64,000 nucleotides of DNA from Bog-473 sp963744225 (lineage in GTDB: Bacteria; Actinomycetota; Acidimicrobiia; Acidimicrobiales; RAAP-2), in the NCBI GenBank assembly GCA_963744225.1, contig CAVUSV010000004.1, positions 1,302,001 through 1,366,000 of the forward strand, written 5' to 3'. A model generated the notes under the pieces. That model saw only the letters and a program-made list of their open reading frames with translations, ran no database searches and was not told where the DNA came from. Below, piece by piece: positions 18,943 through 27,838 of the stretch. A program made the translations under genes and the position numbers. Numbering within the stretch: position 1 is the stretch's first letter; each line of letters begins with the position of its first letter.

Positions 18943-21434
18943 CCGTGGCGCCGGAGAGCGGCGAGCAGGTGCACAAGGGTACGCACAACGGCCAGCTGTT
19001 CGACACTTCGGACGAGGGTGTGGGGGCTGCTGCCGCGGCTGCCGCCGCGTCCGACACGGGCGACGAGAGTGTCGTCGAGTCGTCGGACAGCACCGTCGTG
19101 GGCGCCGACGACGGCCGCCGCCGGCGCCAACGCTCCGCCACGGCGTCGGGCGCCTACGCGGGCCGGCCCGCGGCGCTGGTCGACGACCTCACCGTGCCCC
19201 AGCGCGCTGCGGTGGAGCACCGGGGCGGACCTCTGCTCATCATCGCCGGGGCGGGCTCGGGCAAGACGCGTGTGCTCACCCGGCGCATCGCGGATTTGTT
19301 GGCGACGGGGGACGCGCCGCCCTGGGGCGTTCTCGCCATCACCTTCACCAACAAGGCGGCCGGCGAGATGCGCACGCGCGTGGCCGACCTGGTCGGTCCT
19401 CCTGCCGAGAAGATGTGGGTCTCCACCTTCCACTCGGCCTGCTTGCGCATCCTGCGCACCAATGCCGACCGTTTGGGCTACCGCTCCACTTTCACCGTCT
19501 ATGACGACACGGACTCGCGCCGCCTCATGGAGATGATCACCGCAGAGCTCGGCTTCGACCAGAAGCGGTTGCCCTCGCGCGCCGTCCAGGCAGTCATCAG
19601 CCAGGCCAAGTCCGAGCTGGTGGACTTCGAGAGCTTCCGCGAGGACGCTCGCAGCGGCCCCGACCCGTTCCGCAAGCGCATCGCCGACGTCTACACGCAG
19701 TACCAGGAACGATTGCTGGCGGCCAACGCGCTCGACTTCGACGACCTCTTGATGGTGACGGCGAACCTGTTGCAGGCGTGTGACGACGTGCGGGCCGCCT
19801 ACCAGGAGCGGTTCCGTCACATCTTGGTGGACGAGTTCCAGGACACCAACCACGCGGAGAACGAGATCGTCAAGCTCCTGGGCCAGGCCCACGGCAACGT
19901 CTGCGTGGTGGGGGATTCGGACCAGTCGGTCTACCGCTGGCGGGGCGCGGACATCCGCAACATCTTGGAGTTCGAGCGGGCGTTCCCCAATGTGACGACG
20001 ATCATGCTGGAGCAGAACTTCCGCTCCACCCAGACGATCCTCGATGCAGCCAACGCCGTCATCGCCAACAACGTCGGGCGCCAGCCCAAAGAGCTCTTCA
20101 CCGTCGGCGAAACGGGGGGACCGGTCAAGCGCTACCGGGCCGAGGACGAGCGCGACGAAGCGGCCTGGGTGTCGAGCGAGATCCTGCGCCTGCACGCGTC
20201 GGAGGGATTGACGTGGGGCGACTTTGCGGTCTTCTACCGCACCAACGCGCAATCACTGCCGTTGGAGACCTCCATGAAGTTCACTGGGATCCCCTACAAG
20301 GTGGTGGGCGGGGCCAAGTTCTACGACCGCAAGGAGATAAAGGACATCCTGGCCTTCATCCGCGTGCTGGCCAACCCCGACGACGAGGTCTCGGCCCGGC
20401 GCATCGTCAACGTTCCCAAGCGCGGTATCGGCGACACGTCCGTAGCCCGGCTGGCGGCGTGGGCGCAGGTGGAGCGCGTGTCATTCAGCGAGGCGATCGA
20501 CCGCGCCGAAGAGGCCGGTCTCACCGGCAAGGCACTGCGCGGCGCCGAGCAGCTGTCCAAGACGCTGGCCGAGCTCCGACCGCTCGTGCAGACGATCAAC
20601 CCGGCCGACTTCGTCCAGCTCGTTGCCGACCGCACCGGGTACCTGGCCGAGCTCGTGGCCGAGCACACCCACGAGGCGGATGGCCGGATTGAGAACCTCG
20701 CCGAACTGGCCACCCAGGCCGGCGACTTCGACGACGTGACGGGCTTCTTGGAGACCGTCGCGCTGGTGGCGGATTCCGACGAGCTCGACAGCGACGGCAC
20801 CCGCGTCTCGTTGATGACGTTGCACACCGCCAAGGGGCTCGAGTACCCGGCCGTCTTCGTGGTCGGGCTGGAGGAGGGGATCTTCCCGCACTTCCGCTCC
20901 CTGGCCGAGCCGACCGAGCTCGAGGAGGAGCGCCGTCTCTTCTATGTGGGCATCACCCGGGCCCGCCAGCACTTGGCCATTTCGCACGCCTGGTCGCGGA
21001 CGACGTGGGGCCGCACGCAGCCGGCCATGCCCAGCCGCTTCGTGACCGAGGTGCCGGCGCACCTGGTCGACGACATCGGGCTGGGGTCGCCCCGCCGCGG
21101 CTCAGGCTACGACTCGCTCTCGGGCGAGGAACACCTGCGCGGTGCGACCTTCGCTCCTGCGGTTCCGCTGGCCGCCCGCGCCGCTGCGGCCGGTCGGACG
21201 GGTGGGACGGGTGGTGGCGGCGGTGGCGTTGGGTCCAGGGCAGGGGCGCGGGGGAGCACGGGTGCGGAGGACCTCGGTCTAGTGGCGGGCGATGAGGTGG
21301 TGCACGACCACTGGGGCCACGGGGTCGTCGTCAGCGCCAAGGGCGAGGGGTCCCGGGCCCAGGCCACCGTCGACTTCGACACGGTGGGCAAGAAGAACTT
21401 GCTGCTCTCGGCCACGCCGCTGCGCAAGGTCTGA
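18939..21434 (+). CDS. pcrA: ATP-dependent DNA helicase, PcrA/UvrD type
   Basis: SF1A 3'-5' helicase for nucleotide excision repair and replication restart (831 aa). Motif I is GAGSGKT (about residue 105), Ia FTNKAAGEM, II LVDEFQDTN, III GDSDQSVYRWRGA, IV EQNFRST, V TLHTAKGLEYP and VI ITRARQHL. The C-terminus is a Gly-rich linker and a small Tudor-like domain (DEVVHDHWGHGVVVSAKGE) that in PcrA binds RNA polymerase. The first ~75 residues are low-complexity (Ala/Asp/Ser-rich) and unusual. GTG 18939 overlaps the guaA stop; GTG 18945 is an alternative. Confidence 0.95.
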   Translation: MTVAPESGEQVHKGTHNGQLFDTSDEGVGAAAAAAAASDTGDESVVESSDSTVVGADDGRRRRQRSATASGAYAGRPAALVDDLTVPQRAAVEHRGGPLLIIAGAGSGKTRVLTRRIADLLATGDAPPWGVLAITFTNKAAGEMRTRVADLVGPPAEKMWVSTFHSACLRILRTNADRLGYRSTFTVYDDTDSRRLMEMITAELGFDQKRLPSRAVQAVISQAKSELVDFESFREDARSGPDPFRKRIADVYTQYQERLLAANALDFDDLLMVTANLLQACDDVRAAYQERFRHILVDEFQDTNHAENEIVKLLGQAHGNVCVVGDSDQSVYRWRGADIRNILEFERAFPNVTTIMLEQNFRSTQTILDAANAVIANNVGRQPKELFTVGETGGPVKRYRAEDERDEAAWVSSEILRLHASEGLTWGDFAVFYRTNAQSLPLETSMKFTGIPYKVVGGAKFYDRKEIKDILAFIRVLANPDDEVSARRIVNVPKRGIGDTSVARLAAWAQVERVSFSEAIDRAEEAGLTGKALRGAEQLSKTLAELRPLVQTINPADFVQLVADRTGYLAELVAEHTHEADGRIENLAELATQAGDFDDVTGFLETVALVADSDELDSDGTRVSLMTLHTAKGLEYPAVFVVGLEEGIFPHFRSLAEPTELEEERRLFYVGITRARQHLAISHAWSRTTWGRTQPAMPSRFVTEVPAHLVDDIGLGSPRRGSGYDSLSGEEHLRGATFAPAVPLAARAAAAGRTGGTGGGGGGVGSRAGARGSTGAEDLGLVAGDEVVHDHWGHGVVVSAKGEGSRAQATVDFDTVGKKNLLLSATPLRKV

Positions 21435-21488
21435 GGCCTGCTGTCTGCGAGGCCCCGATCGGCCGGGCACCCCCTGAAGCCCGCCCCC

Positions 21489-21528
21489 GATCTCTTTCAG
21501 AACTATCTACGTATCGGTTTATAGTCTG
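21489..21528 (+). promoter_or_regulatory. Promoter-like palindromic repeat, copy 3 (before RDD-like gene)
   Basis: GATCTCTTTC, AGAACTAT, a 14-nt spacer, ATAGTCTG: the same order and spacing as the copies at 2957 and 3081. A TATAGT -10 lies at 21520-21525, 18 nt after TTCAGA. The distal arm is diverged (ATAGTCT). Confidence 0.6.
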
Positions 21529-21594
21529 ACGGTCCCCGTACGGCCGGTGCGTCACTCCGGCTTCCTAAGCTGGCGTCGGATCGGTGCGACGGCG

Positions 21595-22107
21595 ATGGCG
21601 ACGACGGCGATGGCTAGGGCAGGAACGAGTGCCGAGATGACGGTCTCTCCGAGTTCGGCGGTGGAGCGGATCCCCGCGGGTCTCGGTCTGCGCATCAAGG
21701 CCTTGTTGCTTACCGCGCTCCTCATCATCGCGACGTTGGGTGTTGGTTGGCTGGTCTGGACCGTTCTGGAATGGCGTCGCGGGAGTACGGCGAGTTACCA
21801 GCGTCTGGGCCTGCGCGTCGTGAGGAGTTCCGACGGCAGCACCATCGGGTTTTGCCGATCGATCGTGCGCAACGCGATCTGCTGCACGCTGCTCCTGGTA
21901 CCGACGCTCATCGTCTGCTTTCTGCTGGCGATCGTGTTCGTCATGGGCGCCTCTCCTCCCGATCAGCTGCTGAGTCGGCCCCGGGCCGCACCTTGGGACG
22001 TCCTGACCAAGACCACAGTTGTCGTGGAACGTCCCCTCAGCTCGCCCGATCCAACCCGGGTCGCGCAGAGCACTGGGAACGGCAAGGGGTCCGTCAGCAG
22101 TCTCTGA
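21595..22107 (+). CDS. RDD-like membrane protein
   Basis: Small integral membrane protein with two clear transmembrane segments: KALLLTALLIIATLGVGWLV and CCTLLLVPTLIVCFLLAIVF. Between them TASYQRLGLRVVRSSDGSTI followed by SIVRNAI resembles the RDD domain loop (G.R..GLRVV...G...), so a transporter or export-related role is possible, but the match is partial. The start is uncertain: ATG 21595, ATG 21610 or GTG 21547 are all open. It lies just after promoter-like repeat copy 3. Confidence 0.6.
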   Translation: MATTAMARAGTSAEMTVSPSSAVERIPAGLGLRIKALLLTALLIIATLGVGWLVWTVLEWRRGSTASYQRLGLRVVRSSDGSTIGFCRSIVRNAICCTLLLVPTLIVCFLLAIVFVMGASPPDQLLSRPRAAPWDVLTKTTVVVERPLSSPDPTRVAQSTGNGKGSVSSL

Positions 22108-22222
22108 TCGGGACGGAGTCGCTGAGAGGGGCGCCGGGATCTCGTCCGCCCGGGGGGGCCGCCGTCGCGCACCGGGCACGCGTCTGGCGCCCGCACCAGG
22201 GCCTCCGTATCCTTGGGGCCGC

Positions 22223-22639
22223 ATGAAACGTCCCTACAGGGTGGTCGTGGCCAAGCCCGGACTCGACGGTCACGACCGGGGTGCCAAGGTGATCGCCCGG
22301 GCGTTGCGCGACAGCGGGTTCGAGGTCGTCTACACGGGGCTGCACCAGACGCCCGAGCAGGTCGTCCAGGCGGTCGTCCAGGAGGATGCCGACGCCGTGG
22401 GACTCTCGCTGCTCTCCGGGGCGCACCTCACGCTCGTGCCGAAGGTAGTCAAACTGCTGGCCGACGTCGGGCGCGGGGACGTGCTCGTGATCGTGGGTGG
22501 GATCATCCCCGAGGCCGACATCCCGGTGCTCAAGGAGCAGGGAGTGGCACAGGTCTTCACACCCGGGGCGCCACTGGACTCCATCGGATCGTGGCTCGGC
22601 GAGGCCCTCGATGCGCGGGAGGAGGCCCTCGAGGCCTGA
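22223..22639 (+). CDS. Cobalamin-binding subunit of an acyl-CoA mutase (methylmalonyl-CoA mutase C-terminal type)
   Basis: Standalone B12-binding domain, 138 aa. It begins RPYRVVVAKPGLDGHDRGAKV, which contains the DxHxxG motif whose His ligates cobalt, followed by SLLSGAH and VIVGGIIPEADIP (the GG of the dimethylbenzimidazole pocket). Such free subunits pair with a separate large subunit, as in 2-hydroxyisobutyryl-CoA or ethylmalonyl-type mutases, or with methylmalonyl-CoA mutase; no large subunit is in the window. Its position before sucCD is consistent with feeding succinyl-CoA. ATG 22223. Confidence 0.88.
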   Translation: MKRPYRVVVAKPGLDGHDRGAKVIARALRDSGFEVVYTGLHQTPEQVVQAVVQEDADAVGLSLLSGAHLTLVPKVVKLLADVGRGDVLVIVGGIIPEADIPVLKEQGVAQVFTPGAPLDSIGSWLGEALDAREEALEA

Positions 22640-22820
22640 ATATCGCTCCCTCGCGGCGCTTGCGCCGCCCCGAAATGCACCGGAACGGGCCGGTCCTGCC
22701 GGCTCCACCCGAGCAAGACCCGGGCTGAAACAATGACCTGAGCCCCGGCCGGACTGATGGCAACACCCGGCACCGACAAAAAATCGCAGCACGACACCGA
22801 CAAAGGAGACAGCACCGAAA

Positions 22821-23963
22821 GTGGATCTCTACGAGTACCAGGGCAAGCAGTACTTCGCCCGCTTCGGCATCCCGACGTCTCCGGGCGGGGTGGCCGACAC
22901 GGTCGACGAGGCCGTCAAGCAGGCTGACGCCGCGGGTTACCCCGTGGTCGTCAAGGCACAAGTGAAGGTGGGCGGACGTGGCAAGGCCGGGGGCGTCAAG
23001 CTGGCCGACAACGCCGACGAGGTGCGCCTTCATGCTGGCAACATCCTCGGCCTCGACATCAAGGGCCATGTGGTGAAGCGGCTGTGGGTCGAGCACGCCT
23101 CGGACATCGCCAAGGAGTACTACGCCAGCTTCACGCTCGATCGGCCCGCCAAACTCCACCTCGGCATGCTCTCGGCCGAGGGCGGCGTCGAGATCGAGGA
23201 CGTGGCCGAGACCAACCCAGACGCCATTGCCAAGATCCACGTCGACCCCGTCGCGGGACTGAGCGAGGAGGCGGCCCGCGAGTGGGTCGACGGGGCCAAT
23301 CTTGACCTCGAGGCGCGGGAGCAAGCGGCCGCACTGTTGGTGCGGCTGTACCACTGCTACGTCGAAGGCGACTGCGACCTGGCGGAGATCAACCCGCTCA
23401 TCCTCACCCCGGAGGGCAAGGTTCATGCGCTCGATGCGAAGGTGACCCTCGACGAGAACGCGTCATTCCGTCACCCCGAGTGGGAGGAGTACGAAGATGA
23501 CTCCGACGTCGACCCCCGCGAGAAGATGGCCAAGGAGAAGGGCCTCAACTACATCGGATTGACGGGCAGTGTGGGCATCATCGCCAATGGCGCCGGCCTC
23601 GCCATGAGCACGCTGGACGTGGTGACCCAGGTCGGCGGGCAGGCTGCGAACTTCCTCGATATCGGCGGCGGGGCCAACGCCGACGTGATGGCCGCCGCGC
23701 TCGAAGTGATCAATGCCGACCCGGCAGTCAAGAGCATCTTGGTCAACATCTTCGGTGGCATCACGAGGGTCGACGAGGTGGCCAAGGGCATCATCGAGGC
23801 CATGGGCCGGGTGAAGCTCAGCTCGCCCGTGGTGATGCGGCTGGACGGCACCAATGCCGCCGAGGGTCGCGCCCTTCTGGCCTCCCACCTCTCGGACGCC
23901 TTGATCGCCGAGCCCACCATGCTCGATGCCGCCCGCCACGCCGTCGCTCTGGCCAACGCCTGA
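22821..23963 (+). CDS. sucC: Succinyl-CoA ligase, beta subunit
   Basis: TCA-cycle enzyme subunit that binds nucleotide by an ATP-grasp fold. Family motifs: MDLYEYQGKQYFARFGIPTS at the N-terminus, VVVKAQVKVGGRGKAGGVK, LAEINPL, NYIGLTGSVGIIANGAGLAM, LDIGGGA and VNIFGGITR. Full length at 380 residues. Read from GTG 22821 with AAAGGAGA upstream. sucD follows after 51 nt with its own GAGAGGA site. Confidence 0.97.
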   Translation: MDLYEYQGKQYFARFGIPTSPGGVADTVDEAVKQADAAGYPVVVKAQVKVGGRGKAGGVKLADNADEVRLHAGNILGLDIKGHVVKRLWVEHASDIAKEYYASFTLDRPAKLHLGMLSAEGGVEIEDVAETNPDAIAKIHVDPVAGLSEEAAREWVDGANLDLEAREQAAALLVRLYHCYVEGDCDLAEINPLILTPEGKVHALDAKVTLDENASFRHPEWEEYEDDSDVDPREKMAKEKGLNYIGLTGSVGIIANGAGLAMSTLDVVTQVGGQAANFLDIGGGANADVMAAALEVINADPAVKSILVNIFGGITRVDEVAKGIIEAMGRVKLSSPVVMRLDGTNAAEGRALLASHLSDALIAEPTMLDAARHAVALANA

Positions 23964-24014
23964 CGCGTCGACGCCAACCTGTCCAGAACTACATCTCCGA
24001 GAGGACAAGAGAAC

Positions 24015-24905
24015 GTGAGCATCTTCGTCGACGAGACGACCAAGGTCGTGATTCAAGGTGTCAGCCCGACGAGCCAGGGGCTCTTCCACGGTCTGCGCAA
24101 CAAGGCGTACGGAACCAAGATCGTGGGCGGCACGAACCCGAAGCGGGGTGGCGAGGAGATCGAGGGCATCCCGGTCTTCGGGTCGGTAGCCGAGGCGGTG
24201 AAGGAGACGGGCGCCACGGCGTCGTTCATCTCGGTGCCGCCACGGGGCGCGGCCGAGGCCATCATCGAGGCGGCCGCGGCCGGCATTGCCTTCATCGTCT
24301 GCATCACCGAGGGCATCCCGGCCCAGGACGAAGCGGTCGTCTACAACCGCCTCATCGAGGAATTCCCGGCCACCCGCCTGCTCGGTCCGAACTGCCCCGG
24401 GATCATCAGCCCCGGGAAGTGCAACATCGGCATCACGTCGGGCGACATCGCCCTGGCGGGGGGACCAGTGGGCATCGTCTCGCGCTCGGGCACCCTGACC
24501 TACCAGGCCCTCCACGAGCTCTCCCAGCAAGGGGTCGGGCAGACCACCTGCGTCGGCATCGGGGGCGACCCGGTTCCCGGCACCAACTTCATCGATTGCC
24601 TCGCCGCCTTCGAGGCGGATCCCGACACCAAGGCCGTCATGATGATCGGCGAGATCGGCGGTTCGGAGGAGGAGCGCGCCGCGGAGTTCATCGCAGCGAG
24701 CATGACCAAGCCCGTGGCCGCCTACATCGCCGGCGTCACTGCCCCCCCGGGGCGCAAGATGGGGCACGCCGGTGCCATCATTTCGGGCTCCCAGGGCACG
24801 GCGCAGGCCAAGATGGAAGCCCTGTCGGCCGCCGGCGTCGCGGTAGCGCAGAACCCGACCGAGTGCGGAGAGAAGATGGTCGAGATCGTGCGGGGGCTTT
24901 CCTAG
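24015..24905 (+). CDS. sucD: Succinyl-CoA ligase, alpha subunit
   Basis: Catalytic subunit carrying the phosphohistidine. The N-terminal CoA-binding Rossmann domain has GVSPTSQGLFHGLRN and VGGTNPKRGG; the active-site His lies in KMGHAGAIISG near residue 251. LLGPNCPGIISPG and IGEIGGSEEE are also typical. 296 residues, full length, GTG start. In many actinobacteria purN-purH follow soon after sucCD; here the accessory region begins. Confidence 0.97.
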   Translation: MSIFVDETTKVVIQGVSPTSQGLFHGLRNKAYGTKIVGGTNPKRGGEEIEGIPVFGSVAEAVKETGATASFISVPPRGAAEAIIEAAAAGIAFIVCITEGIPAQDEAVVYNRLIEEFPATRLLGPNCPGIISPGKCNIGITSGDIALAGGPVGIVSRSGTLTYQALHELSQQGVGQTTCVGIGGDPVPGTNFIDCLAAFEADPDTKAVMMIGEIGGSEEERAAEFIAASMTKPVAAYIAGVTAPPGRKMGHAGAIISGSQGTAQAKMEALSAAGVAVAQNPTECGEKMVEIVRGLS

Positions 24906-25076
24906 CCCGCTGTTCCGCGTGACGCCGGGTGCCGAGGGACCGCGGCGTCGCAGAAACGAACGCAATCTCAACGACACACCGCGCCGGAACGTCTCCTCGG
25001 GGACGCGCTGAGCGCGTGGCTCAATGCGTTGTCTGAATCGGGGAGAACCGCGGGTGCCGAGAGCGCCCGACGATGC

Positions 25077-26312
25077 TTATGCGAGTGGTCGCTGGGCTCC
25101 GGCAGCCCGGTCACGGCGACGACGGCGCTCGACCAACACACCGGCGAAGGCCATAAGGGCGAGCCCGCCCATGGTGATCGGCAGCCCCTCGGGCAGGGCG
25201 GGCAGCGGGTCGACCGTGTTGGGGATGGGCTCGCCGTAGCCGAAGGGGTTGAAGCTACTCTGCTCGCTGCCCGAAAGGGAGGCGGCAAAGATGCTGCCCT
25301 CGAAGTTCCCGTTGTTCGCCAGGTTGACCGCTGCTCCAGGCGCGACCACGGTGCCCTGCCATGCCCCGATCGTCAGGGCGTAGCCCGCCGAGAAGATATT
25401 GGGAGCGAAATTCCAAACCGTGTTGTCGCGCTCCTTGCCGATCGCAGAAGTGTTGTCGCCGAGGCTGGGCTGGCTACCGCAGTTACCGTTGCTCCAGGCG
25501 GCCGGCGTTGGGGAGCTGTTCGGGCACCCGTAGTAGATGCCTGAGTTGATTCCCGACAGATTGAGCGACGTCGTGTGGTCCGGCGACGTCTGCACCTGGA
25601 TGAGGTTGGTGGAGCCGGCGGGCACGCTGAAGTCGAGCCGCTGCGCCGCGGCCAGCTGGTCGGCGGTCACACTGAAGACGTTCACGCTTCCGGTGCCCCA
25701 GAAGCCGAGGACGGCGGTGAAGGGCGACGAGAACCCGACACCGTTGACCGTCCCGATGGTGGTGGTCGCGTTGGGTCCGTAGTTGTTGGAACAGGACGTC
25801 AGCGCTGAGCCGATGGAGGAGAAACTGAACGGCAGGCTGCCGGGACCCAGGTTGATGGTCTTCGTTGCACCAGCCTGGTTCGTGTTCACTGGTCCACTCG
25901 CGGTGCCGGCGACCATCACGCTGCCCTTGTTGACGTTCAGCTGACCGGTCTCGTTCCCGCCCACCAGCGTCGTGAGTTGGCTCGCCGAGGGGCTGATGCC
26001 GTTGCCGACACTCCAGTTGGTGGAGGTGAAGGAACCGCCGTACGCGGCCGAGCCCCCGGTGTCGGAGTTCAACCGCGCGGCGTTGCCGGTCGTGAACTCG
26101 CTGAACTGGTACGCGTTGGCGTCGGTCCCGTGGATCTCGAGCGTGCCGCAGTTCAGAGACGCCGGATTGGTCGCTCCGGCGACAGACGCCGGGAGGATCG
26201 CTGCGGTGAAGGACACGGCCGTGAGGGACAGGGCGCCCATCAGACCCGCCCCCGCCAGGCGGAGGTCGCGACGGCTCAGGCCTGGCGGGCCAGAGGGGAC
26301 GCACGCTTTCAT
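25077..26312 (-). CDS. Secreted choice-of-anchor A domain protein with C-terminal sorting tail
   Basis: Extracellular protein (411 aa) with an N-terminal signal containing a twin-arginine-like SRRDLRLAGAG and a hydrophobic core ending SVAGA. The mature domain matches the choice-of-anchor A family: ARLNSDTGGSAAYGG, NVFSVTADQLAAAQRLDFSV, NTVWNFAPNIFSAGYALTIG, QGTVVAPGAAVNLANNGNFE and GSIFAASLSG. The tail is LPALPEGLPIT, a membrane segment and RRRRR, a tripartite cell-surface sorting signal. ATG 26312 puts the signal peptide at the N-terminus. Probably adhesive or structural. Opposite strand to sucD. Confidence 0.82.
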   Translation of the reverse strand: MKACVPSGPPGLSRRDLRLAGAGLMGALSLTAVSFTAAILPASVAGATNPASLNCGTLEIHGTDANAYQFSEFTTGNAARLNSDTGGSAAYGGSFTSTNWSVGNGISPSASQLTTLVGGNETGQLNVNKGSVMVAGTASGPVNTNQAGATKTINLGPGSLPFSFSSIGSALTSCSNNYGPNATTTIGTVNGVGFSSPFTAVLGFWGTGSVNVFSVTADQLAAAQRLDFSVPAGSTNLIQVQTSPDHTTSLNLSGINSGIYYGCPNSSPTPAAWSNGNCGSQPSLGDNTSAIGKERDNTVWNFAPNIFSAGYALTIGAWQGTVVAPGAAVNLANNGNFEGSIFAASLSGSEQSSFNPFGYGEPIPNTVDPLPALPEGLPITMGGLALMAFAGVLVERRRRRDRAAGAQRPLA

Positions 26313-26546
26313 TGGAAAAGCCTGAAGGAGTTGTGTTTGCGTTGCGCGATGGGCCCGTGACGTGCGGATGAACTCTCCGCGGATCCGGCCCGAATGGGGG
26401 GACATCACGACCGGGCGCCTTCACCACCCCCGAGGAGGATGTCGCCCTCTGGCACCAAAGGTCGTCGCCCGCCGCTCGAACGCACCATCGAAGCGTGCTC
26501 CGGCTTGCTCTCTCCGGACGACCACCGATCCAGAGTTGATGGAGAG

Positions 26547-27551
26547 CTACGGAAACGAGGACGAGCTGGGTAGTCCGAGGTCCTGGCGGATCTGGTTGTC
26601 CGCGGTCTGGGTCGAGCTGGCCCGGTTCTGCAACCCGGACAGCCACACGTTCGTGCCGGTGGGGCTGACCGTGGCGATCGAATCCAGAAAGCTCATGAAC
26701 GCCTTCATCTGCGCATGATCGACCGCGATTGCGGTCTGCATCGATGGGGGCCATTGAATGAAATGGAGCTGGAAGTCGTAGAGATTCAGCGCGGAACGGT
26801 ACGACGTGACCGCCGGCGTAAGCTGCGTCGGCGTGGGTGAGCTGCCCACTTTGGCGAACGCCCGCGTCGCTACGGCATTGGCCTGCTGGAGACCTTGTGC
26901 ATACCCTTCGTACTTGGTCAGCTGCCCGCTGTCGATCGGCACGACGACGTGGCCGTGATGCGTGGTGCTTGCCGCTGGACGCGTCCCGGTCGTCGAGGAA
27001 GGGCCACTCGGTGAGCTCTTGGTCGCGAGCCGGATGCCCCCAATGATGAGAAAAACAGCCACTATGGCGGCGAGGCCCACCACCACGAGTTTGGTCCGAG
27101 GGTCTGACCACAAGCGACCATCGGGATGATCGGGCCCGATCCCAAACGATGAGGTCGCGTCGACGGGCGGCTCCTGGGGGCCCTCGGAACCTGGCGGCTC
27201 AACTGCGGCGTGATAAGGCACCGCCTCGACCATGACCGGCTGTGTGCTCCCGATGCTGTGGACCGCAGGCCCGGGGTTCGGTTGCTCATGAACCTCATGC
27301 ACCGCGGGGGATGCGGTGGTGGTGACGGGTGAGATCGCCGAAGCCGCGAGGTCAGCCAGGGGTGAATCCGTCGGTACCGAAGCCGCCCGCCAATCCCACG
27401 TCCGGATCGTCTGCAGCAGCGCATCCAAGCGCTCCTCAACGGACTGTCCGTTCAGGGACGGTAGCGCCGAATCAATTGGCTTCGGTGGTTCGGCGGTCAC
27501 GCTGTGTGTCCCATTCGTGGTTGCCTCGAAATGCCCCAACCGGTCGTTCAC
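26547..27551 (-). CDS. Single-pass membrane protein of unknown function
   Basis: A 334-residue protein with a hydrophilic, Pro-rich cytoplasmic half (about residues 1-170), one transmembrane segment (LVVVGLAAIVAVFLIIGGI, about residue 180) and an extracellular C-terminal half. The latter has a Ser/Thr-rich linker and a helical domain (YAQGLQQANAVATRAFAKVG, YDFQLHFIQWPP). The N-terminal EERLDALLQTIRTWDWR resembles a short docking helix. No family recognised. GTG 27551 is chosen as the first start after the divergent promoter region. The outer domain may sense or bind a ligand; this is only inferred. Confidence 0.65.
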   Translation of the reverse strand: MNDRLGHFEATTNGTHSVTAEPPKPIDSALPSLNGQSVEERLDALLQTIRTWDWRAASVPTDSPLADLAASAISPVTTTASPAVHEVHEQPNPGPAVHSIGSTQPVMVEAVPYHAAVEPPGSEGPQEPPVDATSSFGIGPDHPDGRLWSDPRTKLVVVGLAAIVAVFLIIGGIRLATKSSPSGPSSTTGTRPAASTTHHGHVVVPIDSGQLTKYEGYAQGLQQANAVATRAFAKVGSSPTPTQLTPAVTSYRSALNLYDFQLHFIQWPPSMQTAIAVDHAQMKAFMSFLDSIATVSPTGTNVWLSGLQNRASSTQTADNQIRQDLGLPSSSSFP

Positions 27552-27783
27552 CGCGCACTCCCACTGTCGTCGCGATCGATGATCGTGTACCGCCGGCGGC
27601 CGCTCCAGGGGGAGGGCAATGAGCCTTCTTGGTTGCGAATTGTGCCAGACACCACTTGCCTCAATGTAGCGGCACCGGCAAAGGGCCAATTCTCGCGTCA
27701 CCTGAAGTTTGGTCAGAGGTTACTTAGGTGTCATGCAGACCGTCAGATGTATCCGAGTGTGATCAACTGGTGAAGCGTCCGGA

Positions 27784-27838
27784 CGTCCGCGACGACTCAT
27801 TGTTGCTGCTGCACCCTCCATTGTTAGAGTCGCGGACG
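27784..27838 (+). promoter_or_regulatory. Inverted repeat ending at the start codon of the GT2 gene
   Basis: CGTCCGCGAC (27784-27793) and GTCGCGGACG (27829-27838) are perfect 10-bp complements; the right arm abuts ATG 27839. GACTC/GAGTC extends the pairing. No ribosome-binding site lies outside the stem, so folding could limit translation. Confidence 0.45.
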
